A stretch of DNA of 28,309 nt, from assembly GCA_003427395.1 (NCBI GenBank), contig BFEA01000321.1, forward strand, positions 30,118 to 58,426, read 5' to 3'. Source of the stretch: Chara braunii (Eukaryota > Streptophyta > Charophyceae > Charales > Characeae). The notes beneath the pieces were generated by a model that was given only the letters and a program-made list of their open reading frames with translations, did not search any database and was not told the origin of the DNA. Of the stretch, positions 19,032 through 28,309 are shown in pieces (within the stretch, counting starts at the first letter, position 1; every line of letters starts with the position of its first letter). Position numbers and translations under genes: made by a program.

Positions 19032-20775
19032 AAATGTTTGGCAAGGCACTAGAGAAGCACTGGTTAATGCAAGCAGAAGAAAGACAAAAACTCAGTAAGC
19101 ATCGCCACAAGGCTTCAAGTCATCCGTCAGAGTATGTCACAATGATCATTGATGGGATGGATCAAAGCAAGACTATACTGCCACACTTCACTAGGGTTCC
19201 AAAGGATTCGAAACTAAAAGAAGGGAACTTTGTGAAAGTTCACGTGGTTGGGGCTAAGGTGCTAGGACTCTCATCGAACGCCTCTGCAACTGTTTTCTTT
19301 GACAACTTCAAATCAGATTCTAATTGCATGCTAAATGTTCTTCATCGTCAGATTTCTCAACTTCCTGTACCATTTCCGAGAGTCTTGTATCTTACACTTG
19401 ATAACACTTCGAAAGAGAACAAGAACAAATTTGCCTTGTCATATCTCGTGTTCTTGGTGAAAATGAAAGTGTTTAGTAAAGTTAAGTTAAACTTTCTTCT
19501 TGTAGGTCACACGCACGAGGACATCAACCAGATGTTCCGTTGTTTCTCGAGAAAGTTGGTTGGACATGGTGTGTTCGATCTTCCTGAGTTGCAGCACGTG
19601 ATTAGGGAGTCATACAAGGTAGAACAAGATCATGGCGTGCATGTTAGGGAGATGACGGAAACAATGGACTGGAAGTTGTACATTCAGGATCATCTACATA
19701 ACGTCAATGATATCAGCTTCAACCAACATTTTCGAATCAAGCACAACGACGACGGGGAGGTGCGCATTTGGAGCAAGCAATATCATAATTCACAGTGGCA
19801 GCCGAACGACAGAAAAGGTCTGGACATCTTCAAGTCAGAGCCAACAGGACATGTTCAAGTTTCGCCAAAGCATGCAATCCAATCTTTGGAAGCAAGATAT
19901 CGACTTACTTGTCGGGGGGAGGACGAGAGGCGTGACAAGGTCGTCAGCAGTGAAGGTCATGTCCGTAATCGAAAAGCGGAAAGATCTTCGAAATTCAAGG
20001 TTGACGATGATGTACTTTCCATCGCCGCCTTGAAAGCCAACGTACATGCCCTGTCGCATTACACTCAACCACACAATATCGAATGGTGGAACAAGTTCAT
20101 AGCAACGCAGGAAACTCTCGACCTTGAGGACAAAAATCTCAAAGAGCGTTTCGCGTAGCCCTCCGTAACAGCTGATGTCAGCAGAGCAGATGAAGAAGTT
20201 CTACCAACCGCTAATGGCTTCGACCAACGCTTGGATGATCTTTTCCCTCCTGAGAGACCCATCTACATCGGCGCACGCAAGAGCAGACAGTTTCCAGAGG
20301 ACAGAGACGGAAAGTACGACGATCTCGAGGTCAACACTTTCATCTCATTACGAGCTTGTTCGGGGCAGGAAGAGAGAGGCAAACCTTACCACATTGGCAA
20401 GGTTGTCGAGCTGCTAGCAGGTAAACAATTCAAAGTTGCTTGGTTCGCACAACGTGAGAAAGGAGAGGGTTACTATCCTCAGTTCAAGACAAATCCTCAA
20501 GGAAAGACTACGAGAGAGCCTTCCGAGGACGTCTACGACTGAAGTTGTGGCGTTCTTTGTTACAACTTCCAACTGAAGACAGACAAGACCCTTTTCTCGC
20601 AGACAAGACAAAAGATCGCTTAGATGTTAAATTTCATGGCAACGGAGGATGTCGACTAGGAAGACCTTCTAGGAACCGATTGATTCGGAGGTTGGCAGAG
20701 AGTCATCGAGATCGAGGTCATTTCTGCTTCCGCATGAGAGCAGGGTTCCTGTTGTCGTTGATCAGCACATTATTT

Positions 20776-20965
20776 GAGTTTAGTCGTTAGCGGCTTGTAA
20801 ATTCTAGTAGATTTGTACAACATTAGGTCGCAGTTAGCATCCAAGCACGTGTGGCCAACCTTTTTGTTATCTGAGTTTAGTCGTTAGCGGCTTGTAAATT
20901 CTTGTAAATTTGTACAACAGTAGGTCGCAGTTTGCAGCTAGGCACGTGTGGCCAACGTTTTTGTT
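20776..20965. repeat. 97-bp tandem duplication downstream of the gene
   Basis: GAGTTTAGTCGTTAGCGGCT begins at 20776 and 20873; both units contain TTTGTACAACA(T/G)TAGGTCGCAG and end near GCACGTGTGGCCAAC. It lies 150-340 bp past the end of the transposase-like frame and may be a 3' untranslated or subterminal repeat. Confidence 0.85.
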
Positions 20966-21029
20966 TTCGCGATCTTTTCTAATGTACTTTGCGGTTTTTC
21001 ACTTACAATTCTTGAGATCGTGTCTGGAT

Positions 21030-21460
21030 TTTGCTGAATTTCCATGTTCTTCAACATTGAGTTTATAGGGCTATAAACAGTCTCAATTTCGCTGAATTTT
21101 CATGATGTTTAACATTGAGTTTATAGGGCTATAAAGAGTTGACCGATTGTGGACTAAAATTATTCTCTTTTTCTACTTTTCTAAAATTCTCGTTGTAGGC
21201 CTTTAAGGTCGTGTCTGAATTCCGCTGAATGTCCATGATGTTTAACATTGAGTTTATAGGGCTTTAAACACTTGATCGATTGTGGACTAAAATTATAATG
21301 TTCATGTTTCGTTATCAAGCTTTCGTTATAGGCCTATAATTCGAAAAGTACGGTTTTCGAATTTCGAGAGAATTTCCGAGGGTCGCTTCCGAATCTCGTT
21401 ACATTCGGCTCTTTTCGGCATTTGCGCAAATTCGCGTTATAGGCCTATAAGGTCGTGTTT
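21030..21460. repeat. Downstream palindrome cluster with tandem units
   Basis: GTTTATAGGGCTATAAAC at 21061-21078, TTTATAGGGCTATAAA at 21120-21135, a decayed GTTGTAGGCCTTTAAG near 21192, GTTTATAGGGCTTTAAAC at 21252-21269, TTATAGGCCTATAA at 21326-21339 and again at 21437-21450. Flanks repeat too: GATGTTTAACATTGA before three of them and GATTGTGGACTAAAATTAT after two. The two 14-bp sites are perfect palindromes. Confidence 0.85.
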
Positions 21461-22042
21461 GGAAGTTGTTGGATTTCCGTGACGGTCGAAACTGGTCAAT
21501 CGACTGTCCATAACTTTTGGTGATTTGAAATCAGTTGTCGTTGGCTGTTTTTTGCTTTCCTCTGGATCCTGTGTTTTTACTGCCTTGGTTTTCAAGCTTC
21601 TATTTCCTTAGTATTATGAGTGCAAAGAAAGAGGATTATCAACCCGTCTGTTCAACTTGCAAGGTTTTCTGTTAGTTTTTACGTCATTGGATTTGGTTCC
21701 GGAAAAGACTCTTCTGTTTTAAAACAAAATACTACTTCCGATGTGCACTGTTGGATAGTCGTTTCGTCATGCACTGAAATTTTTTCATAAATTGGAGATC
21801 TTTTCGTCGTCCATGAGTAGGAGTCGCCTGTTCTCCTCGAAAATGGGTTATTTTTCCACGTTGTTGTTTGCCTCGGATATCTGCTAATTTTTAGGGGGTG
21901 TTTCGATGACATTTGCGTCCGAAACGGTGCAAAATCGACCTTTACTTCTCCAAAAATGTTATGTTTCATTACTATTTTCCTGTCTATAGGATTTCTCTGG
22001 TCTTGGTCTGTTTCTCTGGTTTTCACGAATCCATTGTTCCCA
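21461..22042. other. Unassigned spacer
   Basis: No gene, repeat unit or clear hairpin array seen between the palindrome cluster and repeat copy 2. The 122-codon minus-strand frame at 21679-22047 has no recognisable motif. Confidence 0.5.
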
Positions 22043-22568
22043 ATCATTCTCTGTACTCATACCCCTCGCTTTAGTCATGCAAGCCCCAACCTCCTGCCAA
22101 CCAACCATAATTAAATACTCAGTATCTTTGTTAAATGACCATTTAATAAAAGTCCGGGTGAAACTTGAACAAAACAATAGAAATCACCAGGGCTAAAGCC
22201 TTTTTTGGTTGAGCATTGAGGGTGAGTTGGAATTGAGTCGTAGACCGACGAATCGGCAACCGACCCGTTATCAGTGATAACAGAAGGTGATCCTTGTAGG
22301 ATCAAGCTGAATCTAGCCCAAAATCTTGAATCGACCCATTCAAGATGACCTGTAACACAAGACAAGTCAATCCCTAAGCTAAGTCTATAAGTTCCTGGAG
22401 AGTAATCTCTATATCACGACCTTACCCAAATCACCCTAATTAACTAGGTCAAAAACCTATCTCTAATCAGGTGTCAAGGCACAGGTAGACCCTAACATAA
22501 TCTCCCCTATACGGAATGGATCTCCCAGAATTGTCACCTGTCAAATATAATCTAACTCCTCTGAACTC

Positions 22569-23110
22569 GAAAAATTTCGGCAGCGCTTCCCGTTGAAAAA
22601 GTGTCATCGCAGAATTTATATTAGCTCAAAATCAGATTTTTAATTCTAGAAAGTCAAAATTCGTCTAACTCCCTTAACTAGTAAAATTTTGGGCAGCACC
22701 TCCTTTAGAAAGGAAGACTTTTCAAATTTATACTAAGTCATATGCGAATTCAAACATAAAGTTTGAGTTCTGCTAAGACAAAATTTTAACCAACCCCTTA
22801 GATTTGTAGAAATTTCGGCAGCGCTTCTTGTAGAGAAAGTGTTATTCAAAGATTTATACAAAGCTAAGTTTATAACCTGAAATCACTTTGACTTTTCAAG
22901 GCCCAATTTTGTCGAACTTCCTGAATTAGTAAAAATTTAGGCAACACTTCTTTTAGAAAAGGAGGCTTCCCAGATTCTTACTAAGTCAAAAAGCCAACAA
23001 GACCGGATTCTGAAGAAGACAAAGTTTTGACTAACTCCTTGGTTTTGTAGAAATTTCGGCAGTGCTTCCCGTAGGAAAAGTGGCTTACGAAGATTTATAC
23101 AAGACCAAAG
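22569..23110 (+). repeat. Tandem ~120-bp type G hairpin units, copy 2
   Basis: Five units with the AAATTT..GGCA(G/A)C motif start at 22569, 22681, 22806, 22929 and 23047, one fewer than in copy 1. Hairpins include TCCTTT/AAAGGA in unit 2 and CTTCTTTT/AAAAGGAG in unit 4 (one T-G wobble). Confidence 0.78.
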
Positions 23111-23396
23111 TATAACAAAAGATCCCAGAAAATGCAGAAATCGATATAAGGAAAATCAACTTAACTCAAAAAATGCAGAAATTGAAACTAACTCTTATGG
23201 CTCTAGCACGTGGCGAGCAACTAAAGCAACTACCTATCAACCTGAAGCTAAGATCAGGTAGTCATCCCACTCAGCCACATGCAAGTCAAACCACGATGGT
23301 AAGTACTCTTACCATCTCAAGTTATTTCTCATAAGATAGTTCATGAGTCTTCAGATCATTCAACCCTTATACCCAACTTACATATGGCACTAATGT

Positions 23397-24012
23397 TGGA
23401 CCATTCGGCTTGGAAACAATGTCCAGCTCGCCTTTAGGATACACAGGAACATGTTGCACTACTACTTTTGTCTTCTTTGGGCATTTGGTTACACCATTCG
23501 GCTTGGAAACAATGCCTAGCCGCCCTGAACTGTTTAATATCCAAAGTTTAGTAATTCTCCGATTTCGTTCTCAGAAAGAAAAAACAAATACGGGCAGGGG
23601 ACTGAGCCATTCGGCTTGGAAACAATGATCAGCTTGCCCAGTCTATTTTCAATTATATTTCGTAATTTCCCTTCTCTTCTTAGTGATATGGCTTAACGAT
23701 GGGTCACTCGGCTTGGAAACAATTCCCAACTGTCAGTTCACATGCAAATAAATATACAATACTTCCTTTTATACTCAGGTTGTACTTATGTGCGTGGTTT
23801 TCAGGCTAAGCCATTCAGCTTAGAAACAATGCTCAGCCTTAGACAAAAAATCCTCCTTTAGAATGAAACAAGAAAACCCTTTTACATCAGGCAAACCCTC
23901 AGAAAATAAACATAGCAACCAGGTCATTCAGCTTAGAAACAATGTCTGGCCCTTCAGAAAACAGTCAAATAAACACAGCCCTGAGTCATTCAGCTTAGAA
24001 ACAATGCTCAGT
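23397..24012 (+). repeat. Array of seven type H hairpins, copy 2
   Basis: Core CATTC-N6-GAAACAATG again, with the loop GGCTTG in the first four units and AGCTTA in the last three. Stems: TGGA/TCCA, a weakened second unit, CTGA/TCAG with outer GGGCA/TTGCCC, TGGG/CCCA, AGGCT(A)AG/CT(C)AGCCT, CCAG/CTGG, CTGAG/CTCAG. The fourth stem differs from copy 1 yet is paired here. Confidence 0.82.
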
Positions 24013-24283
24013 CCCTGGTTGACCCGGTCAAACGCATGCAGTCTGCGTTCCTCCCACCTTCCCCCAGTTCATCCCTTAGTCTGCTTCAGCCAAAAATAAC
24101 GAGAAACTTAAGCTTCACACACACACATTCCTTCCCTTCAGTCTGATTAATCCTGAACAGAAAGCAAGAATCATAGGGACAGTCTCAGACATACACCAAC
24201 CAAACTAAGGAGGGATAGGCAAACATGGGCGATATGGGGTCATACAGATAGAAAGATGGTATACCTGATGGTTCCCTGCCTCC

Positions 24284-24302
24284 AGAACCTCGCCTAGGTT
24301 CT
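24284..24302 (+). repeat. Hairpin with compensatory changes, copy 2
   Basis: AGAACCT (24284-24290) pairs perfectly with AGGTTCT (24296-24302) over a 5-nt loop. See the homologous site at 14304-14320. Confidence 0.75.
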
Positions 24303-24830
24303 GGCAGAGCTCCCGCAATCGGTGGGAGGACTCCCCACAGAGTCTTGATGCGGTTTACGGGTTGCAATCCCGCCTGCCGTCTTCCTCTCATAACCAGCAG
24401 ACCATACTTCGAGTGAGAAGGGAAGAAGGAGATAGATTTTAGAATCTCAGATCCAAGAATGGTGCTCTCTGTCTCACAGGAGAGGGCCTTGATATCTTGA
24501 CTCGCCTGAGGGACCCGCAATGGTGGCCAAATTGCAGCAGTTTGATCAATTTGAAGTTAAACTGTTGAAGTTAACTTCCTGACGCCCTTTGCAGATCGCC
24601 ACAATGACCCCCCGCCCCCCCCCTTCACAATCTAACCATCCCTCGAAGTTCCAGCACCTCTCCTTAGCCCCTCCATCGCTACACAGCAGCTCGTGCCAGT
24701 CAGCAGCATCCAACAGCAGGTCGCAACAGTATTCTGCAGTGGGCAGCGGTGTGCAGCAGTGTGGGGTAGTGTGTAGCAGTCGGCTTGTTGTACGCAACAA
24801 CCACAGTAGCCAGCAGCAATAGGCAACAGT

Positions 24831-25940
24831 ATGCCCTGTTTGAATAAACTTTAATGAAACTGTGTACACAGCAGCTACTTTTGTAGCAAAACACCGCGCA
24901 CTTTGCAGCCCAATTTTGCCCTTTTGCACCATACCTCCCCGCAATTAGCCTTGTTGTTGCCGCATTCACCAGTAACCAGCGTTGCCAGCTATAGGGTGCT
25001 GCAGCAACGCATGATGAGAAACTCAACACGCTGTTGTACTGTTTTTTAGTAATGCGCAGTGACCGGCACGAACTGCGCCTTGCTATCTGCCGAAACCGCA
25101 GTTTGTCCTGCACTCAGAACTGTAACTGCTGCCATAAAAGATCACAGGCTTGACAGGAGTGGCAGGCTGCACTCTACCCTCAACCAATCTGTATTAATAC
25201 AGCCCGAAAAGATCATGCCTCTTCAAAAAGTTGTAGTAATTGCCACCCAGAAGAGCCGTGTTCAGATACAGTCTTCCTTCTACGCTTAGACGGCTCACCG
25301 CTCGCACAACAGTGTGTGCATGCATCAAGAGCAACGAGCTCGTGGTGCCGCAATCTTACCATAGTAAGCAACAGTCTGCATGGCCAGCTCCGTATGGCCA
25401 TACTAACCGCATGCCCAACGGTAGGTAGTGATGTACTGCAGAAAAAGTGCCAAGCTCAATGGTCAGGCAGTGGACACGCAGCCGGAGGATCAATTGATGC
25501 AACCCCGTGACACAGTTGCAGCCTAGCAACTGCAACGGATCAGTACCCAGATCATGACTTATACTACCATTTAGTCCCCTGTCCCCTCTGCCCTGTGCTT
25601 TAGTACGTTCAGGCTCGGTCAGAGGTTTACTCGGCCCAGCTCCTAGTGCAACGAGCTAGTGCACTGGTCGCGAGATCGCTTTCAAGGTGCCACAACCTCC
25701 CCCCCCTCAAGCTTGTAAGCCCATTGCACTGCCGAGATGGCGATGAGCCCCTTCGTTCAGTACGTCGCGCCGCCTGCCAGCAATCCGGTAAGTCTCTTAC
25801 CCCTGGCCTAGCTCTCCCTGCTTCCCCTACGGCCTCATGTTTCTCTGTTGGTCGTATGGCGGGACTCAGCCTTTTGCTCGTCCTTACTCATGTTGTTGCT
25901 GCCGAGTGGCGTAACTGCTAACTAGTGAGCCTCCAATTTC
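24831..25940. other. CAG/GCAG-rich DNA without a recognised gene
   Basis: Frequent CAGCA, GCAACA and CAGT words continue the ends of repeat copy 2, then the composition becomes mixed. Frames on both strands (for example 24546-24944, 24700-25113, 25646-25921) overlap and show Cys/Ser or Gln-rich low-complexity content with no known motif. Confidence 0.45.
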
Positions 25941-25979
25941 GTATCGCCCCGCGCCTTCCCCGACTATAGAACGAACGAC

Positions 25980-27100
25980 GCACACACTGGCGGGTAAGTC
26001 TCCGCTCCTTTCCAACCGTCCCCTCCTCACTTCGTTCTCCTTCCTTCATTTTGCGTGTTCCCGCTGTCTGCGCCATTGTCCCTTTCGTAGTCTCCTTCCT
26101 TCACATATACCCTCACTACTGACAAGCCTCTGATCCCGCAATCGGGCCTTCACCATTACCCTCCTCTTCCATTCATTACTCCCTCAACTAACCTCCCATC
26201 TTATTAACTTGACTAGCCTAACTTCTGTACACTCTCCCCTTCGAGTGTTCCGCTCTTCCATTCGCCCCCCCACTGGGTTCTACGGAGCGTGAATGAACCT
26301 CTTACTAAGATCTGGGTAGGTTCATCTCCCTTCTTATTCTTTCTCCCACGCCGGAGCTAGCCCTCCGATTACACAACTGATATCATGAATCGAGTCGCCC
26401 TACGACAAACTCTTACTTCACATCCCTCCTTGCCCGACTTCGCTTAGAATTGGACGATAGTAATGGACCCTCACTCGCTCCATATCCATCATTTCTGACG
26501 CTTCCGCGCAGCCCTTTCCTTCACTACCCCTCCCCTCACTAATCTACTACCTAAATTGATGGTAGATTCGGGTTCGCTCTTGTTCAAAACTCCTACTCTG
26601 ATTCCCCCCTTTGCTCGATTCCATTCGCAATCAACCATTCTCTGCACTTTCCTTCCCTCTCCTTTACATCTCCTTCATATCCTCGCGCGACGTTTCTTCC
26701 CATTAACTCCCTTTCTACTAACTTATCGCTAAAACTAACACTATCATCACACTCACCCAACCCTCAAACCCCCGATTTTCATCTTCACTCACTCGATTTC
26801 ATGGATAATCGAGTGAGTTAACCACTTCACTCCTTTTTCCATCACTCGATCCTGTCATTTCTCCGCGCACGTTCTTCCTTCACTAACTTCTAACTTACTA
26901 ACTTTTCTTCTAATCCGCCAACTTACTAGGGGTCGCCCGCCCAAGAAACCCCCAAAACGACTCTTACTTCACCCGATTCCGTCGGGAATCGGGTAAGCTA
27001 AACATACTTTCAGTTATCACCCGTCACTCACGTCTCTGCCATCTTTGCCATTTACTTCTAACGCACCTGGCGCGTTAGACTGTCCGGATTCAGGCCTTTC
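25980..27100 (+). repeat. Pyrimidine-rich ~178-bp degenerate repeats with hairpins
   Basis: CGCGCA(C/G)..CTTCC..CACTAAC words recur near 26506, 26683 and 26862, spacing about 177-179 bp. Hairpins between them: ACACTC/GAGTGT (26229-26248), ATGAACCT/AGGTTCAT (26293-26325), AATCTAC/GTAGATT (26541-26568), ACTCACTCGATT/AATCGAGTGAGT with an 8-nt loop (26787-26818), ACCCGATTCC/GGAATCGGGT with a GTCG loop (26971-26994), TCTAACGC/GCGTTAGA (27057-27079). The two longest stems lead into (G)TRAGYTAA. Confidence 0.65.
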
Positions 27101-28100
27101 TCACTACCTCGCCCTGCCTGATGTCGGCGCCTGTTGCCTCTACTTACCTCGTTCCTCCAGGAATCCGGGATTTGGCAACACTATCCCTTCATGTAAGCAG
27201 CTACTGCCGAACAGCTTCAACCTTCGGGATAATCTTCAAGTAGAGCTAGCTGTTATGTGGCTCAATTAGTTTTCTGCCTCTATACCCAAGCCCGCCGGAC
27301 AGCGCACCTGCTGTCCCGCTGGCTCTGTTGCCACCTCCTCCCAAGCTGCCCCACTCCGGTCACTTCCTTCTACATGCTAGCCCAGATCGTTCGGGCCCCG
27401 TTCGTGACGATCAGCGGGCCAGTAGTCATGACTCGTGGCTCTCACTACGCAACACTCATCTGCCAACTATCTGCCCCGAACAGCCAGCGCCCGGAGTTTT
27501 AGAATATGCTTGGCCGTTGGTCAGTTTCCTGCTACAACTAATGGGAGGGCGCTGAGACCGCCCCAACGCCCGCACCTCGTGCCTGAGTGAAGTGCAGCCT
27601 GGTGCCGATCTCAGTGGTGGCCACCAATACCCAATTGGCGACTGTGCGGATGGAGGCGGTGAGGGGCTCCGTAGGGGGGTTTACTGTCGCGGCCCCATCT
27701 CTCCCGTGCCTTGGGTTGCTCCGTTGCCTTACTCCGCCCGCTGCTGCTCGCACAACCCAGTCGGACCCACTCCTGCGGTTATCCCACATGAGATTTCAGT
27801 GGGAATCAGCAACCTTGCTGGTAAGTTCCCGGCCCCTTATCTCCTCCACTTGGTCTGCCAATACCTCAGCAGGGATGCTTCCCTAGCTGCTACGACCGGC
27901 CCGAGGAGACTTGTAAGGGCTTAGCTACGTTCGATGCAGCAACTCCCCCCCCAAGTGGCATTGAGCAGGGATTGCTAACATTCATAGGGGGAGGGGCCCG
28001 GAGGGGAGGCACAGAGACCGGCCAATTGGAGGAGCCTGGCCCTGATGCTACCGGATGACACCTGGCTCAGACCCGAATGGGACGAAACAAGAAGGAAAAT
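27101..28100. other. Unassigned DNA
   Basis: Overlapping plus-strand frames at 27257-27502 and 27587-27924 have no recognised domain. One small hairpin TCCCAC/GTGGGA lies near 27781-27803. GGTAAGT-like words occur (near 27820), resembling those at 25786 and 25994, but no exon structure could be supported. Confidence 0.45.
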
Positions 28101-28162
28101 ATAAAATAACTTAATTGTTACGATCCTGGCCGCTTTTGAAGTCCACAATCATCAGAAAGTAC

Positions 28163-28309
28163 AATGTTGTCAAATTCCGAAAAGAAATGAATGAACTTGA
28201 GCCCAATGTCGTCCAATTGCAAAAGAAATGAAAGAACTTGAGAGGAGAGAGAGGGAAAGAAGAAGAAGAAGAATTAAGAAAGAAGAAAGAGATGATGTAC
28301 TCCAGCATA
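28163..28309. repeat. Imperfect 42-bp repeat and purine-rich tract
   Basis: AATGTTGTCAAATTCC..AAAGAAATGAATGAACTTGAG (28163-28201) is followed by a similar copy at 28205-28242. After that the plus strand is almost only A and G up to 28293. No gene is supported at the window edge. Confidence 0.7.

Larger units (their letters stand above)
16716..20542 (+). pseudogene. DUF7869-type transposase-like gene, two exons, in-frame stops
   Basis: Exon 1 is 16716-18153 and exon 2 19032-20542; the junction (CGAG/GTAATG, TTTTGTGCAG/AA) keeps the frame, giving 983 codons with the stop. ATG at 16716 is in good context (GCCATGG); frame upstream has no ATG. Residues 19-24 and 42-47 repeat RWFPDL; FPKRPR may be a nuclear signal; about 150-210 is very acidic. 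Then CCKANC and YKREEFW, and the core: MIIDGMDQ (Asp520), LTLDNTSKENKN (Asp603), GHTHEDINQ (Glu642/Asp643), which I recall as DUF7869, plausibly an RNase H-like DDE nuclease. A C-terminal segment (YHIGKVVELL, FKVAWF) may be SH3-like. In-frame stops TAG 17562, TGA 18126 and TAG 20156 break it; homologous-looking sequence continues after each, and past 20542 to 20623. Confidence 0.72.
22043..24830 (+). repeat. Long hairpin-dense non-coding repeat, copy 2
   Basis: Aligns in order with 11871-14640 in the same orientation. It starts abruptly at CATTCTCTGTACTCATACCC, so the region matching 11160-11870 of copy 1 is missing. Single hairpins are conserved or replaced: GTTATCAGTGATAAC and TGATCCT/AGGATCA near 22268-22303, and ATCTTGAA/TTCAAGAT near 22323-22346, which is longer than its copy 1 counterpart. 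It ends, like copy 1, in CAGCA-rich DNA. Confidence 0.75.

Noticed and set aside
4629-20623. Alternative genetic code with TAG read as glutamine
   Set aside because: TGA stops interrupt the same frames, frameshifts are present in the Ty3 element, and a catalytic RNase H Asp is lost; decay explains all of it without a code change.
25646-25921. Possible exon with GGTAAGT-like donor words at 25786 and 25994
   Set aside because: No protein motif, no ATG start and no convincing acceptor or partner exon could be found.

Overview
This looks like a nuclear window from a eukaryote with a repeat-rich genome. The one recognisable gene has a GT-AG intron, microsatellites are common, and Ty3/Gypsy polyprotein wording recalls, from memory, elements of green-lineage genomes (charophyte algae such as Chara are a candidate; not proven). 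No tRNA, rRNA, operon or CRISPR array was found, and no host gene is clearly intact.

Layout. 1-3813: mostly unassigned DNA with an A-rich tract, a 147-bp fold-back, a CA microsatellite and several small hairpins. 3814-10667 (minus strand): a decayed Ty3/Gypsy retrotransposon read right to left as gag, zinc knuckle, protease, reverse transcriptase, RNase H, an extra linker domain and integrase, followed by an open 3' reading frame of unknown function. 10668-11160: unassigned. 11160-14850 and 22043-24830: two direct copies of a long non-coding repeat packed with hairpins; the second copy lacks the first part. 14850-16715: tandem repeats and CT microsatellites leading to a duplicated 5' flank. 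16716-20542 (plus strand): a two-exon, transposase-like gene with a DUF7869-type core (DGMDQ / LDN / GHTHEDINQ), broken by in-frame stops. 20560-21640: tandem repeats and palindromes downstream of it. 24830-28309: CAG-rich, then pyrimidine-rich DNA with about 178-bp repeats and further hairpins, ending in a purine-rich tract.

Two themes stand out. First, hairpin arrays: in the long repeat, a conserved core (CATTC-N6-GAAACAATG) is enclosed by stems whose sequence differs in nearly every unit while base pairing is kept, and the two copies show compensatory changes. That points to selection on, or a copying mechanism for, folded RNA or cruciform DNA. Second, a perfect palindrome (GTTATAGGCCTATAAC and relatives) recurs inside the intron and downstream of the transposase-like gene, as expected of internal binding sites of a mobile element. 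In both the Ty3 element and the transposase-like gene, nearly all premature stops are TAG or TGA and can be read as CAG or CGA with C changed to T, which would fit decay of methylated DNA.

All statements on families come from reading translated motifs and from memory; no search or folding program was run.
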